64,000 bases of DNA from Lelliottia sp. JS-SCA-14 (GTDB taxonomy: Bacteria > Pseudomonadota > Gammaproteobacteria > Enterobacterales > Enterobacteriaceae), in the NCBI RefSeq assembly GCF_035593345.1, contig NZ_CP141606.1:4216001-4280000 (forward strand). The letters run 5' to 3'. The position numbers were made by a program, and so were the translations under genes. The notes below the pieces were generated by a model. The model did no database searches. It was given only the letters and a program-made list of their open reading frames with translations, and was not told the DNA's origin. Below are positions 19,672-31,810 of the stretch, one piece after another (within the stretch, counting starts at the first letter, position 1; each line of letters opens with the position of its first letter).

Positions 19672-21006
19672 TTATTTCTGCAATTCCATACGCTTGATAT
19701 CGCCGACTACGAACAGGTAGCAGAACATCGCCCCTAGCGCAGAACAGCCAACGAAGACCAGCGCCGCATTGAATGAATGCAGTTCACTCACCAGATAACC
19801 AATCACCAGCGGGGTGACAATCGACGCCACGTTACCGAAAACGTTAAACACGCCACCGCACAGGCCCACAATCTCTTTTGGCGCGGTGTCGGAAATGACC
19901 GGCCAGCCCAGGGCACCAAAACCTTTACCGAAGAACGCCAGCGCCATCAGGGCGACAACCAGCGCCGTGTTGTTGGTGTAGTTGCACAGAATAATGGAGG
20001 ACGCCAACAGCATGCCGAGCACAATCGGCAGCTTACGCGCCAGAGTGATCGACTTACCGGATTTAATCAGATGGTCCGAGAACACCCCGCCCAGCACGCC
20101 ACCGGCAAAACCGCACAGCGCCGGGATGGACGCCACCATGCCGACTTTCAGAATCGACATGCCCTTCTCCTGAACCAGGTAAATCGGGAACCAGGTGAGG
20201 AAGAACCAGGTGATAGTGTTGATAAAGTATTGACCAAAAAATACGCCCAGCATCATGCGGTTGGTCAATAACTGTTTGATGTAATGCAGCTTTGGACCGC
20301 TCGCCGCTTTGTCGCCCGGCTTCTTATGATCCATGTCGACCACCGCGCCGCCGTCAGAGATAAACTTTAGCTCTTCGGCAGACATTCGTGGGTGATCGGT
20401 CGGGTTATGGATGAACTTCACCCACATCGCAGTGAGGATGAAGCCAATCACCCCCATCACGGTGAAGACATGTTCCCAGCCCCACGCGAAGGTCAGCCAG
20501 CCGAGGAGCGGCGAGAAGAGTGCCAGCGAAAAATATTGCGCGGAGTTAAAAATCGCCGAGGCGGTACCGCGCTCTTTGGTCGGGAACCAGGCCGCCACAA
20601 TACGGGCGTTGGCCGGGAATGACGGCGCCTCCGAGAAACCGAGCATAAAACGCATACAGAACATGGAGATACCGGCCCATGCCAGCGGGAAGAAATCGAC
20701 AAAGCCCTGCAGGAAGGTAAACAGCGACCAGAAGAACAGGCTGTAGGTATAGACCTTTTTCGAACCAAATTTATCGAGCAGCCAGCCGCCGGGGATCTGC
20801 ATCAGCAGGTAAGCCCAGCCAAATGCGGAGAAGATATAGCCCATCGATACGGCGCTGAGCTGCAGCTCTTTCGCCACTTCTGTCCCGGCAATCGACAGCG
20901 TCGCGCGGTCAGCGTAGTTTACCGCCGTGACGATAAAAATAATCAGTAATATTAAATGACGGGTATGAATACCCTTTTTCGTTTCTACAGCTGTTTCCAG
21001 TGACAT
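19672..21006 (-). CDS. garP: Galactarate/glucarate MFS transporter GarP
   Basis: 444 residues from ATG 21006 (GAGGAAATAAAC before it), as in E. coli. Twelve hydrophobic segments of the anion:cation symporter branch of MFS are visible, with [21 protein letters not shown] in TM1 and the inter-TM motif [14 protein letters not shown]. It imports galactarate and glucarate. First gene of garPLRK, divergent from garD. An in-frame ATG 6 codons upstream is less well placed. Confidence 0.96.
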   Translation of the reverse strand: MSLETAVETKKGIHTRHLILLIIFIVTAVNYADRATLSIAGTEVAKELQLSAVSMGYIFSAFGWAYLLMQIPGGWLLDKFGSKKVYTYSLFFWSLFTFLQGFVDFFPLAWAGISMFCMRFMLGFSEAPSFPANARIVAAWFPTKERGTASAIFNSAQYFSLALFSPLLGWLTFAWGWEHVFTVMGVIGFILTAMWVKFIHNPTDHPRMSAEELKFISDGGAVVDMDHKKPGDKAASGPKLHYIKQLLTNRMMLGVFFGQYFINTITWFFLTWFPIYLVQEKGMSILKVGMVASIPALCGFAGGVLGGVFSDHLIKSGKSITLARKLPIVLGMLLASSIILCNYTNNTALVVALMALAFFGKGFGALGWPVISDTAPKEIVGLCGGVFNVFGNVASIVTPLVIGYLVSELHSFNAALVFVGCSALGAMFCYLFVVGDIKRMELQK

Positions 21007-21418
21007 GTTTATTTCCTCAGGCACATCGATCCAGGTATTTTTATTATTCTTGGAAAAGTCTTTACTGATTATTTATCGATAGCAGGCAATATCCGTTAAT
21101 TAACCAGATGCATTGAAACCGTGATTCAGTATAAACATCGCCCCGTCCCTGCACATTGTCGCATCGCTCAATTTTAAACGTCCGTATCAACGTTATTTTG
21201 AGCATATGCACAAGAGCATGGGCGCTGATGCACAGATTTACGCATTGCCTGCCAGGCGGCGCGGATGCAGGCTTAGCGGAGTGACCTTCGTCACATTTTT
21301 ATCTTTCGACTCCTGACATTCTTTATTCAAGAAGGCAGCGTTTTTATTTCTGACAATAAGAAAATAAATACTCTCATACCGCATTAATATCGAAAGATTT
21401 ACTGGAGAATAATGAGCA
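21007..21418. promoter_or_regulatory. garP-garD divergent regulatory region
   Basis: 412 bases with no gene. In E. coli both garP and garD are activated by CdaR from this interval. TGCACA occurs at 21150-21155, 21207-21212 and 21229-21234, the last two 22 bases apart, and could be part of such sites, but I cannot confirm the CdaR consensus from memory. A palindrome-rich segment sits at 21243-21275. Confidence 0.5.
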
Positions 21419-22990
21419 ATGGCCGACATCGAAATTCGACAACAGTCGCCGACGGCGTTTTATATAAAGGTACACGACACGGATAACGTGGCGATTATTG
21501 TTAACGACAATGGTCTGAAAGCAGGAACACGTTTCCCCGATGGCCTGACGCTTATCGAGCATATTCCCCAGGGCCATAAAGTCGCGCTGGTTGATATTCC
21601 TGCCCAGGGTGAAATCGTCCGTTACGGAGAGGTCATCGGCTACGCCGTGCGGGCGATCCCGCAGGGGAGCTGGATTGACGAGTCACTGGTTGAGCTGCCG
21701 AAAGCGCCGCCGCTGAACACCCTGCCGCTGGCGACCCGCGTGCCAGAACCACTGCCGCCGCTGGAAGGCTATACCTTCGAGGGCTATCGCAATAAAGATG
21801 GCAGCGTCGGCACCAAAAATCTGCTCGGCATCACCACCAGCGTGCACTGCGTGGCGGGCGTGGTGGATTACGTGGTGAAAATCATCGAACGCGATCTGCT
21901 GCCGAAATACCCGAACGTCGACGGCGTGGTGGGTCTGAACCACCTCTACGGCTGCGGCGTGGCGATCAACGCCCCCGCTGCCGTGGTGCCGATTCGTACC
22001 ATTCACAACATTTCGCTCAACCCGAATTTCGGCGGGGAAGTGATGGTGATTGGCCTGGGCTGTGAAAAACTCCAGCCGGAGCGCCTGCTGCAGGGCACCG
22101 ACGATGTGCAGGCGATCGCGGTGGATGACGCCAGCATTGTGCGTCTGCAGGACGAGCATCACGTCGGCTTCAAATCGATGGTGGACGATATTCTGCAGGT
22201 TGCCGTGCGCCACCTGGAAAAACTGAACAAACGCCGGCGCGAAACCTGCCCGGCCTCTGAGCTGGTCGTGGGTACACAGTGCGGCGGCAGCGATGCGTTC
22301 TCCGGCGTCACCGCTAACCCGGCTGTCGGCTATGCCTCCGACCTGTTTGTGCGCTGCGGTGCGACGGTGATGTTCTCGGAAGTGACCGAAGTGCGCGATG
22401 CGATCCACCTCCTGACTCCGCGCGCCATCAACGAAGAGGTGGGCAAGCGCCTGCTGGAAGAGATGGCCTGGTATGACAATTATCTCGACATGGGGCAAAC
22501 CGACCGCAGCGCGAACCCGTCTCCGGGCAACAAAAAAGGCGGGCTGGCGAACGTGGTGGAAAAAGCGCTTGGCTCGATTGCCAAATCCGGCCAGAGCGCG
22601 ATCTCGGAAGTGCTTTCGCCGGGCCAGCGCCCGACCAAACGCGGCCTGATTTATGCCGCGACACCGGCCAGCGATTTTGTCTGCGGCACGCAGCAGGTGG
22701 CGTCAGGCATTACGGTGCAGGTGTTTACCACCGGGCGCGGCACGCCGTACGGGCTGATGGCGGTTCCGGTGATTAAGATGGCGACACGCACTGAGCTTGC
22801 AAACCGCTGGTATGACTTAATGGATATCAACGCGGGGACGATTGCGACGGGTGAAGAGACCATTGAGGACGTGGGCTGGAAGCTGTTCCACTTTATTCTG
22901 GATGTCGCGAGCGGGCGCAAGAAAACCTTCTCGGATCAATGGGGGTTGCATAACCAGCTGGCGGTGTTTAATCCGGCTCCGGTGACGTGA
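21419..22990 (+). CDS. garD: Galactarate dehydratase GarD
   Basis: 523 residues, equal to E. coli GarD. The N-terminal SAF-like domain (residues about 1-105) is followed by the UxaA/GarD catalytic part with [27 protein letters not shown] and [20 protein letters not shown]. It dehydrates meso-galactarate to 5-keto-4-deoxyglucarate, feeding GarL. It is transcribed alone and ends at a bidirectional terminator shared with agaR. GGAG lies about 12 bases before the start, slightly long. Confidence 0.96.
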   Translation: MADIEIRQQSPTAFYIKVHDTDNVAIIVNDNGLKAGTRFPDGLTLIEHIPQGHKVALVDIPAQGEIVRYGEVIGYAVRAIPQGSWIDESLVELPKAPPLNTLPLATRVPEPLPPLEGYTFEGYRNKDGSVGTKNLLGITTSVHCVAGVVDYVVKIIERDLLPKYPNVDGVVGLNHLYGCGVAINAPAAVVPIRTIHNISLNPNFGGEVMVIGLGCEKLQPERLLQGTDDVQAIAVDDASIVRLQDEHHVGFKSMVDDILQVAVRHLEKLNKRRRETCPASELVVGTQCGGSDAFSGVTANPAVGYASDLFVRCGATVMFSEVTEVRDAIHLLTPRAINEEVGKRLLEEMAWYDNYLDMGQTDRSANPSPGNKKGGLANVVEKALGSIAKSGQSAISEVLSPGQRPTKRGLIYAATPASDFVCGTQQVASGITVQVFTTGRGTPYGLMAVPVIKMATRTELANRWYDLMDINAGTIATGEETIEDVGWKLFHFILDVASGRKKTFSDQWGLHNQLAVFNPAPVT

Positions 22991-23021
22991 TGCCTTTTGC
23001 TGCCTGAAGCCCTCACCCCGA

Positions 23022-23042
23022 CCCTCTCCCGCAGGGAGAGGG
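23022..23042. repeat. CCCTCTCCC-GCA-GGGAGAGGG palindrome
   Basis: A perfect palindrome around GCA; the core is the same as at 1257-1273. It lies directly after garD and before the terminator at 23054-23079. Confidence 0.75.
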
Positions 23043-23053
23043 AGAACACACCA

Positions 23054-23079
23054 AAACGGCAACCCAAGGGTTGCCGTTT
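23054..23079. terminator. Bidirectional terminator between garD and agaR
   Basis: AAACGGCAACCC and GGGTTGCCGTTT form a 12-bp stem. Convergent garD (+) and agaR (-) both end before it; a T-rich tail (GCTTTTACCTT) follows on the plus strand. Confidence 0.8.
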
Positions 23080-23117
23080 GCTTTTACCTTGCAGCCGCCA
23101 CCCGGCTCTGTTGACAC

Positions 23118-23927
23118 TTACTGTTTCACCCGCACCACTTCAATCCCCGACCGCTGAAGCTCCTGTAAGCTCTCCGCCGGAATGCCTTCGTCGGTGATGA
23201 CCATATCGATACGCGGGGTATCGATGATTTTATGCAGGCTTGAGCGATTGAACTTGCTGGAGTCGGTGACCACGATAATGCGCTCCGCCACTTCACACAT
23301 CTTCCGATTCAGCCGGGCTTCATCCTCATTATGCGTACTGACGCCACGGTCCGTATCGATGGCATCCACACCCAAAAACAGCAGATCGAAATGATAGTTT
23401 TGCAGCGACTGCTCGGCCTGGTCGCCGTAAAACGACTGGGACTGACGACGCAGGTGCCCGCCGGTCATCAGCAGCTCAACCCCTTCCGCCTCCAGCAGTG
23501 CATTCGCCACGTTCATGCCGTTGGTCATGGCGATGACGTCCGTGTGCTGGCGCAGCATGCGCGCTATTTCGTAGGTGGTGGTACCGGAGTCAAGAATGAT
23601 GCGGTGGCCCGGTTTAATCAGGTCCGCTGCCGCCTGCGCAATACTGCGTTTCACCGCCGTATTCAGGGAGCTTTTGTCTTCGACGGAAGGCTCAAGGCCC
23701 GGCGTGTTACCGTCGCAGATCAGCGCGCCACCGTAGGCGCGAACGGCGATGCCCTGTTTTTCGAGGAACGCCAGATCGTTACGGATCGTCACCGTAGACA
23801 CGCCATATAGCGCTGAAAGATCGTTCACCTGGACGCTTCCCTGCTGTCGCAACCGCTGGATAATTTGTTCACGCCTTTCGCTGGTGCCGGTCACGCGTTT
23901 CTCCGCGGAGGATTCGGTGCTGCTCAT
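23118..23927 (-). CDS. agaR: DeoR-family repressor AgaR
   Basis: 269 residues, the same length as E. coli AgaR. The DeoR HTH is at about 18-60 ([20 protein letters not shown]...[15 protein letters not shown]), followed by the sugar-phosphate sensor domain ([43 protein letters not shown]). It represses the N-acetylgalactosamine/galactosamine genes. A good operator match at 23945-23968, just upstream of its start, implies autoregulation. Confidence 0.96.
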   Translation of the reverse strand: MSSTESSAEKRVTGTSERREQIIQRLRQQGSVQVNDLSALYGVSTVTIRNDLAFLEKQGIAVRAYGGALICDGNTPGLEPSVEDKSSLNTAVKRSIAQAAADLIKPGHRIILDSGTTTYEIARMLRQHTDVIAMTNGMNVANALLEAEGVELLMTGGHLRRQSQSFYGDQAEQSLQNYHFDLLFLGVDAIDTDRGVSTHNEDEARLNRKMCEVAERIIVVTDSSKFNRSSLHKIIDTPRIDMVITDEGIPAESLQELQRSGIEVVRVKQ

Positions 23928-23944
23928 GCAAGCTCCTTTAAGAA

Positions 23945-24146
23945 AATCTTTCGTTTCATTTCGTTTGGCCTATTAACGCCTTTCCTTTAGTGGAATGCAA
24001 GCCCCATCCGCCTTCCGACACCCTGCTATCCCCTTGCTGAAACCTTTCATTATGTTTCTTTTGTGAAACAGATCGGAAAACTATTATCTTTCGTTTTATT
24101 TTTATAAGACCATCACGCAGTATAAAGTGAAATAAAACGAAAGATT
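23945..24146. promoter_or_regulatory. AgaR operators between agaR and kbaZ (three)
   Basis: Three matches to the published AgaR consensus (WRMMTTTCRTTTYRTTTYNYTTKK) occur: 23945-23968 (plus orientation), 24085-24108 (plus) and 24123-24146 (minus). Each has the TTTCGTTT core. The first covers the agaR promoter side, the other two the kbaZ side. Confidence 0.8.
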
Positions 24147-24177
24147 AGCACTCAAACCATCCAACGTGGAGAGGAAA

Positions 24178-25473
24178 GTGAAACATCTTATTGAAATGGT
24201 GGAATTGCATAAAGCAGGCGCAGGCAACGGTATCTACGCCGTCTGCTCCGCACATCCGCTGGTCCTTGAAGCCGCCATTCGCTTCGCTCGCGATCATCAC
24301 ACCGCCCTGCTGGTTGAGGCGACGTCCAACCAGGTGGATCAGTTCGGCGGCTATACGGGTATGACACCCGCCGATTTTCACGGCTTTGTTAGCCAGCTTG
24401 CCAACAAACTGGATTTCCCGCTCTCGCAGCTGATTTTAGGCGGCGATCATCTCGGCCCGAATCGCTGGCAAAACCTCACCGCCAGTGAAGCAATGGCCAA
24501 CGCCGAAGATCTGATCAAAAGCTACGTGGCCGCCGGTTTTCAAAAGATCCACCTCGACTGCAGCATGTCCTGCGAGGACGATCCGGTTCCACTGACGGAT
24601 GAGATCGTCGCCGAACGCGCCGCGCGGCTGGCGAAGATTGCCGAACAGACCAGCCGCGAGCACTTTGGTGAGCCGGATCTGGTGTACGTGATTGGCACAG
24701 AAGTGCCGGTTCCCGGCGGGGCTCACGAAGCGCTGACCGAGCTGGAAGTCACCACGCCGGAAGCGGCACGCGCCACGCTGGAAGCCCATCGCCTCGCCTT
24801 CGAAAAACAGGGGCTGGCAGATATCTGGCCGCGCATCATCGGGCTGGTAGTGCAGCCTGGCGTCGAATTCGATCACACCCATGTGATTGACTATCGCCCG
24901 GAGAAAGCCGTTGCCCTGAGTGAAATGGTGCAAGGCTATGATTCGCTGGTCTTTGAGGCGCACTCCACCGACTACCAGACGCCGCAGGCCCTGCGCCAGC
25001 TGGTGAAAGATCACTTCGCGATTTTGAAAGTCGGCCCGGCGCTGACCTTCGCCCTGCGCGAAGCCCTGTTCTCACTGGCCGCCATTGAAGAAGAACTGCT
25101 GCCTGCCAAAGCCAGTTCTGGCCTGCGCCAGGTGCTGGAGAGCGTGATGCTCGACCGTCCGGAATACTGGCAAAGCCACTACCACGGTGACGGCCACGCC
25201 CGTCGACTGGCGCGCGGCTACAGCTATTCGGACCGCGTTCGCTACTACTGGCCGGACAGCCAAATCGACGACGCCTTCGAGCGGCTGGTGCGCAACCTGG
25301 CCGATGAGCCGATTCCGCTCCCACTCGTCAGCCAGTACTTACCGCTGCAGTATCGAAAAGTTCGCGAGGAGGCTCTCAAGGCTGCGCCGCGGGAACTCAT
25401 CATCGACCACATTCAGGACATACTGCGCCAGTATCACGCAGCCTGTCAGGGCGCGTCGTCCCATAACGCATAA
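24178..25473 (+). CDS. kbaZ: Tagatose-1,6-bisphosphate aldolase subunit KbaZ
   Basis: 431 residues from the GTG at 24178, with GGAG 6 bases before it. A GTG at 24166 is also in frame but would start inside that ribosome site; E. coli KbaZ starts at the equivalent of VKHL. GatZ/KbaZ family, with [33 protein letters not shown] and [11 protein letters not shown]. It is the non-catalytic partner that stabilises and is needed for full activity of the KbaY aldolase. It opens the kbaZ-agaVWEF transcript under AgaR. Confidence 0.95.
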   Translation: MKHLIEMVELHKAGAGNGIYAVCSAHPLVLEAAIRFARDHHTALLVEATSNQVDQFGGYTGMTPADFHGFVSQLANKLDFPLSQLILGGDHLGPNRWQNLTASEAMANAEDLIKSYVAAGFQKIHLDCSMSCEDDPVPLTDEIVAERAARLAKIAEQTSREHFGEPDLVYVIGTEVPVPGGAHEALTELEVTTPEAARATLEAHRLAFEKQGLADIWPRIIGLVVQPGVEFDHTHVIDYRPEKAVALSEMVQGYDSLVFEAHSTDYQTPQALRQLVKDHFAILKVGPALTFALREALFSLAAIEEELLPAKASSGLRQVLESVMLDRPEYWQSHYHGDGHARRLARGYSYSDRVRYYWPDSQIDDAFERLVRNLADEPIPLPLVSQYLPLQYRKVREEALKAAPRELIIDHIQDILRQYHAACQGASSHNA

Positions 25474-25492
25474 CAACGAAGAGGATAATGCT

Positions 25493-25966
25493 ATGCCAAA
25501 CATTGTCTTATGCCGCATCGATGAACGTCTGATCCACGGCCAGGTCGGCGTTCAGTGGGTCGGATTCGCTGGCGCGAATCTGGTGCTGGTTGCCAACGAT
25601 GAGGTCGCTGAGGATTCGGTCCAGCAAAACCTGATGGAAATGGTGCTGGCAGAGGGAATTGCCGTTCGCTTCTGGTCCCTGCAAAAGGTGATCGACAACA
25701 TTCACCGTGCCGCCGACCGGCAGAAAATCCTGCTGGTCTGCAAGTCGCCCGCCGATTTCCTGACCCTCGTCGAGGGCGGCGTGCCGGTGACACGTATCAA
25801 TGTCGGAAATATGCACTACGCCAATGGCAAACAACAAATTGCCAAAACGGTCTCTGTCGATGCCGGTGATATCGCGGCATTTAGCGGTTTGAAAGCCGCC
25901 GGGGTGGAATGCTTTGTTCAGGGCGTTCCGACAGAACCCGCTTTGGATCTCTTTAAACTACTCTGA
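25493..25966 (+). CDS. agaV: PTS IIB component AgaV (N-acetylgalactosamine)
   Basis: 157 residues, matching E. coli AgaV. The mannose-family IIB fold carries the phosphorylated His15 in RIDERLIHGQVG. It passes phosphate from the IIA AgaF to incoming N-acetylgalactosamine via the AgaWE channel. It begins 19 bases after kbaZ and is 10 bases ahead of agaW. Confidence 0.96.
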   Translation: MPNIVLCRIDERLIHGQVGVQWVGFAGANLVLVANDEVAEDSVQQNLMEMVLAEGIAVRFWSLQKVIDNIHRAADRQKILLVCKSPADFLTLVEGGVPVTRINVGNMHYANGKQQIAKTVSVDAGDIAAFSGLKAAGVECFVQGVPTEPALDLFKLL

Positions 25967-25976
25967 GGGATTCACA

Positions 25977-26756
25977 ATGGAAATCAGTCTGTTGCAGGCA
26001 TTTGCGTTGGGCATTCTCGCCTTTATCGCGGGCCTGGATATGTTCAACGGGTTAACGCACATGCACCGCCCGGTGGTGCTTGGGCCACTGGTGGGCCTGA
26101 TTCTTGGCGATCTGCATACGGGGATTTTGACCGGCGGGACGCTGGAGCTGGTATGGATGGGGCTGGCACCGCTAGCCGGTGCGCAGCCGCCAAACGTCAT
26201 TATCGGCACCATCGTCGGGACGACATTCGCCATTACCACGGGCGTGAAACCCGAGGTGGCCGTCGGCGTAGCGGTTCCGTTCGCCGTGGCGGTGCAGATG
26301 GGGATCACCTTCCTGTTCTCGGTGATGTCCGGCGTGATGGCGCGCTGCGACAAAATGGCGGCGAACGCCGATACCAACGGAATCGAGCGGGTGAACTATC
26401 TGGCGCTGTTGGCACTGGGGATCTTCTATTTTCTCTGCGCTTTCCTGCCGATTTACTTTGGCGCCGAACATGCCAAAACCGCCATCGACGTGCTGCCTGC
26501 CCGTTTGATTGACGGTCTGGGCGTAGCGGGCGGCATCATGCCAGCGATCGGCTTTGCCGTGCTGCTGAAAATCATGATGAAAAATGTCTACATCCCCTAT
26601 TTCATTCTCGGGTTTGTCGCTGCCGCCTGGCTGAAACTGCCGGTGCTGGCAATTGCCGCCGCGGCGCTGGCGATGGCCCTGATCGATTTTGTGCGCAAAG
26701 CTCCAGAACCCGCGGCTCCCGCAGCTCAGAAAGAGGAATTCGAAGATGGCATCTAA
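25977..26756 (+). CDS. agaW: PTS IIC component AgaW (N-acetylgalactosamine), full length
   Basis: 259 residues of the mannose-type IIC family with conserved LAFIAGLDMFNG, GLILGDLHTGILTGGTLEL and APLAGAQPPN. It forms the membrane channel with AgaE. In E. coli K-12 this gene is cut short by a deletion that also removes agaE and agaF; here it is intact. Its last 11 bases overlap agaE. Confidence 0.95.
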   Translation: MEISLLQAFALGILAFIAGLDMFNGLTHMHRPVVLGPLVGLILGDLHTGILTGGTLELVWMGLAPLAGAQPPNVIIGTIVGTTFAITTGVKPEVAVGVAVPFAVAVQMGITFLFSVMSGVMARCDKMAANADTNGIERVNYLALLALGIFYFLCAFLPIYFGAEHAKTAIDVLPARLIDGLGVAGGIMPAIGFAVLLKIMMKNVYIPYFILGFVAAAWLKLPVLAIAAAALAMALIDFVRKAPEPAAPAAQKEEFEDGI

Positions 26757-27624
26757 TCACACCACCCTGCCGGCCGTCTCCGATACCGACGAGACGCTTC
26801 TGTCCGGCGTGAACGAAAATATCTATGAAGATCAGACGATCGGCGCGGAGCTGACGAAAAAGGACATCAACCGCGTGGCCTGGCGTTCGATGCTCCTGCA
26901 GGCGTCGTTCAACTACGAACGTATGCAGGCCTCGGGCTGGCTGTACGGCCTGCTGCCAGCGCTGAAAAAAATCCACACCAACAAACGCGATCTGGCCCGC
27001 GCCATGAAAGGTCACATGGGCTTCTTCAACACTCACCCGTTCCTGGTGACCTTTGTGATCGGCATTATTCTGGCGATGGAGCGTTCCAAGCAGGACGTGA
27101 ACAGCATTCAGAGCACCAAGATTGCGGTGGGTGCGCCCCTCGGCGGGATTGGCGATGCCATGTTCTGGCTGACGCTGTTGCCGATCTGCGGCGGTATCGG
27201 TGCCAGTCTGGCGCTGCAAGGCTCAATTCTTGGCGCAGTCGTGTTTATTGTGATGTTCAACGTGGTACATCTGGGGCTGCGTTTTGGCCTCGCGCACTAT
27301 GCTTATCGGATGGGCGTCGCCGCCATTCCGCTGATTAAGGCCAACACCAAAAAAGTGGGCCACGCGGCCTCTATCGTCGGGATGACGGTGATCGGCGCGC
27401 TGGTCGCCACCTATGTGCGGCTGAATACCACGCTTGAGATCACCGCGGGCGATGCGGTGGTGAAACTGCAAACCGATGTGATCGACAAGCTGATGCCCGC
27501 GTTTCTGCCGCTGGTCTACACCCTGACCATGTTCTGGCTGGTACGCCGTGGCTGGAGCCCGTTACGCCTGATCGGCATTACGGTGGTGCTTGGCGTGGTT
27601 GGTAAATTCTGTCACTTCCTGTGA
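26746..27624 (+). CDS. agaE: PTS IID component AgaE (N-acetylgalactosamine)
   Basis: 292 residues of the mannose-type IID family: LTKKDINRVAWRSMLLQASFNYERMQ, PFLVTFVIGIILAMERSK, GAPLGGIGDAMFWLTLLPI. It pairs with AgaW in the inner membrane. The ATG overlaps the agaW stop by 11 bases, implying coupled translation. Confidence 0.95.
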   Translation: MASNHTTLPAVSDTDETLLSGVNENIYEDQTIGAELTKKDINRVAWRSMLLQASFNYERMQASGWLYGLLPALKKIHTNKRDLARAMKGHMGFFNTHPFLVTFVIGIILAMERSKQDVNSIQSTKIAVGAPLGGIGDAMFWLTLLPICGGIGASLALQGSILGAVVFIVMFNVVHLGLRFGLAHYAYRMGVAAIPLIKANTKKVGHAASIVGMTVIGALVATYVRLNTTLEITAGDAVVKLQTDVIDKLMPAFLPLVYTLTMFWLVRRGWSPLRLIGITVVLGVVGKFCHFL

Positions 27625-27641
27625 ATACAAAGAGGTCTTAG

Positions 27642-28076
27642 ATGTTAAGCATTATTTTGACGGGCCACGGTGGGTTTGCCAGCGGGCTGGAAAAAGCGAT
27701 GAAGCAGATCCTCGGTGAACAGGAGCAATTTGTGGCCATCGACTTTCCCGAAACCTCCACTACCGCGCTACTGACGTCGCAGCTGGAGCAGGCGATTGTC
27801 GAACTGGGTGACGCGGAAGATATCGTCTTTCTGACCGATCTGCTGGGCGGCACACCGTTTCGCGTGGCCTCGACCATGGCGATGGAAAAGCCGGGCTGGG
27901 AAGTGATCACCGGCACCAACCTCCAGCTGCTGCTGGAGATGGTGATGGAGCGCGACGGGCTGAGCAGCGAAGCATTTCGTTTGCAGGCGCTGGAGTGCGG
28001 GCATCGCGGGCTGACGAGTCTGGTGGATGAGCTGGGGCGCTGCCGGGAAGAAAAGCCCGTTGAGGAAGGCATTTAA
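27642..28076 (+). CDS. agaF: PTS IIA component AgaF
   Basis: 144 residues; His9 in LTGHGGFASG is the phosphorylation site, and FLTDLLGGTPFRVAS is the family signature. It takes phosphate from HPr and gives it to AgaV. The galactosamine system AgaBCD has no IIA of its own in this cluster, so AgaF probably serves both. The genes end here; agaA, next in E. coli, is missing. Confidence 0.95.
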   Translation: MLSIILTGHGGFASGLEKAMKQILGEQEQFVAIDFPETSTTALLTSQLEQAIVELGDAEDIVFLTDLLGGTPFRVASTMAMEKPGWEVITGTNLQLLLEMVMERDGLSSEAFRLQALECGHRGLTSLVDELGRCREEKPVEEGI

Positions 28077-28134
28077 CCACTGATTTCATTCCGGGCAGGC
28101 TCTCCCCCTTAGCCCTTTCATTGTGCATCACCTT

Positions 28135-28175
28135 GGCCTTCGGGAAATCCCGCAGGCCTTTCTTTTCCTTTCTTA
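28135..28175 (+). terminator. Likely terminator after agaF
   Basis: GGCCT-TC-GGG...CCC-GC-AGGCC (28135-28158) forms an interrupted hairpin followed by TTTCTTTTCCTTTCTT. It would end the kbaZ-agaVWEF transcript before the agaS promoter. Confidence 0.6.
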
Positions 28176-28256
28176 ATCCAGACACCTTTACCAGCCTGAT
28201 TTTAAAAAAAGATTATTTATCAAGTGAATAGATAAACCGCTGTGTTTCATCGATCA

Positions 28257-28349
28257 CAATTTTCGTTTTATTTCTTTTTGCATGTTGATCTTTCGTTTTC
28301 CTTTCGATAGATTTTAATCAATCGAACAAGTGAAACGAAACGAAAGACA
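28257..28349. promoter_or_regulatory. AgaR operators upstream of agaS (three)
   Basis: Matches with the TTTCGTTT core lie at 28257-28280 and 28287-28310 (plus) and 28326-28349 (minus). They show that agaS-kbaY-agaBCD has its own AgaR-controlled promoter within the 326-base gap 28077-28402. This gap is where agaA lies in E. coli; no trace of that gene is visible. Confidence 0.8.
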
Positions 28350-28402
28350 AAGGTCACTTAGCCGAAGTCTGACGTGGGATTCACCTTACTAAGGACTGCG
28401 TT

Positions 28403-30432
<2,030 letters not shown>

Positions 30433-30477
30433 TAAAACAACAACACTCACAACCCAACATCGGCAGGAATGAAGACT

Positions 30478-30954
30478 ATGAGTAGCCCCAATATCTTATT
30501 GACCCGTATCGATAATCGTCTGGTGCATGGCCAGGTGGGTGTGACATGGACGTCGACCATTGGTGCCAATCTGCTGATCGTCGTTGACGACGAGGTCGCC
30601 AAAGACGAGATCCAGCAAAAGCTGATGGGGATCACCGCGGACACTTACGGATTTGGTATCCGCTTTTTCTCCATCGAAAAGACCATCGCCATTATCGAGA
30701 AGGCCGCGCCGCACCAGAAAATTTTCCTGATTTGTCGCACGCCGGACATCGTCAGGAAACTGATTGAGGGCGGCGTGCCGCTGAAGGACGTCAACGTCGG
30801 GAATATGCACTTCTCGGAAGGCAAAAAACAGATCAGCAGCAAGGTATACGTGGACGAGAGCGATCTCGACGATCTGCGTTTCATCAAGCGCAGCGGCGTG
30901 AATCTCTTTATCCAGGATGTTCCGGGGGACGCAAAAGAAGGTATCCCCGATTAG
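30478..30954 (+). CDS. agaB: PTS IIB component AgaB (galactosamine)
   Basis: 158 residues, as in E. coli; phosphorylated His17 lies in RIDNRLVHGQVG. I chose ATG 30478 (AGGA 8 bases before) over the in-frame ATG at 30469. It is paralogous to AgaV. With AgaC and AgaD it transports and phosphorylates D-galactosamine. Confidence 0.95.
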   Translation: MSSPNILLTRIDNRLVHGQVGVTWTSTIGANLLIVVDDEVAKDEIQQKLMGITADTYGFGIRFFSIEKTIAIIEKAAPHQKIFLICRTPDIVRKLIEGGVPLKDVNVGNMHFSEGKKQISSKVYVDESDLDDLRFIKRSGVNLFIQDVPGDAKEGIPD

Positions 30955-31006
30955 TGGCAGTGTCTCGACATTCAAATAGCTGAAGTCATCATTACGAGGC
31001 AAAAAA

Positions 31007-31810
31007 ATGCACGAAATAACATTGATTCAGGGAATATCCCTGGCGGCTTTAGTTTTCTTTCTAGGGATAGATTTCTGGCTGGAAGCGCTGTTTCTGTTTC
31101 GTCCTATTATCGTCTGTACCCTCACCGGGGCGATTCTGGGCGATATCCATATTGGCCTCATCACCGGCGGTTTAACGGAGCTGGCTTTCGCCGGTTTAAC
31201 GCCTGCCGGGGGCGTGCAGCCGCCGAACCCGATCATGGCCGGGGTGATGACCACCGTCATTGCCTTTTCGACCGGCGTCGACGCCAAAACCGCCATCGGC
31301 CTCGGGCTGCCATTTAGCCTGCTGATGCAGTACGTAATTCTGTTCTTCTATTCGGCATTCTCTCTGTTTATGTCGAAGGCCGATAAGTATGCGAAAGAGA
31401 CCAACACCGCCGCTTTCGCGCGCCTTAACTGGACGACGACGCTGATCGTCGCCTGCACCTACGCGATTATCACTTTCCTTTGCACCTACCTCGCACAGGG
31501 AGCGATGCAGGCACTGGTCAAAGCGATGCCCGCCTGGCTGACCCACGGCTTCGAAGTGGCGGGCGGTATTCTGCCTGCGGTAGGTTTTGGCCTGCTGCTG
31601 CGTGTGATGTTCAAGGCGCAGTACATCCCTTACCTCATCGCTGGGTTCTTGTTTGTCTGTTACATCCAGGTGAGCAACCTGCTGCCGGTGGCCGTGTTAG
31701 GCGCCGGATTTGCGGTGTATGAGTTCTTTAACGCCAAAGCCAAAAACGCCGCCCAGCCAGCCGCAGCGGCTGCGAAAAAAGATGAAGAGGATTACAGCAA
31801 TGGGATCTGA
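31007..31810 (+). CDS. agaC: PTS IIC component AgaC (galactosamine)
   Basis: 267 residues, the E. coli AgaC length, mannose-type IIC with LVFFLGIDFWLEALFLF, GAILGDIHIGLITGGLTEL and LTPAGGVQPPNP. A charged Lys/Ala tail follows the last membrane segment. Its end overlaps agaD by 11 bases. Confidence 0.95.
   Translation: MHEITLIQGISLAALVFFLGIDFWLEALFLFRPIIVCTLTGAILGDIHIGLITGGLTELAFAGLTPAGGVQPPNPIMAGVMTTVIAFSTGVDAKTAIGLGLPFSLLMQYVILFFYSAFSLFMSKADKYAKETNTAAFARLNWTTTLIVACTYAIITFLCTYLAQGAMQALVKAMPAWLTHGFEVAGGILPAVGFGLLLRVMFKAQYIPYLIAGFLFVCYIQVSNLLPVAVLGAGFAVYEFFNAKAKNAAQPAAAAAKKDEEDYSNGI

Noticed and set aside
28077..28402. Remnant of agaA
   Set aside because: No deacetylase-like residues in any frame; the gap holds a terminator and operators only.
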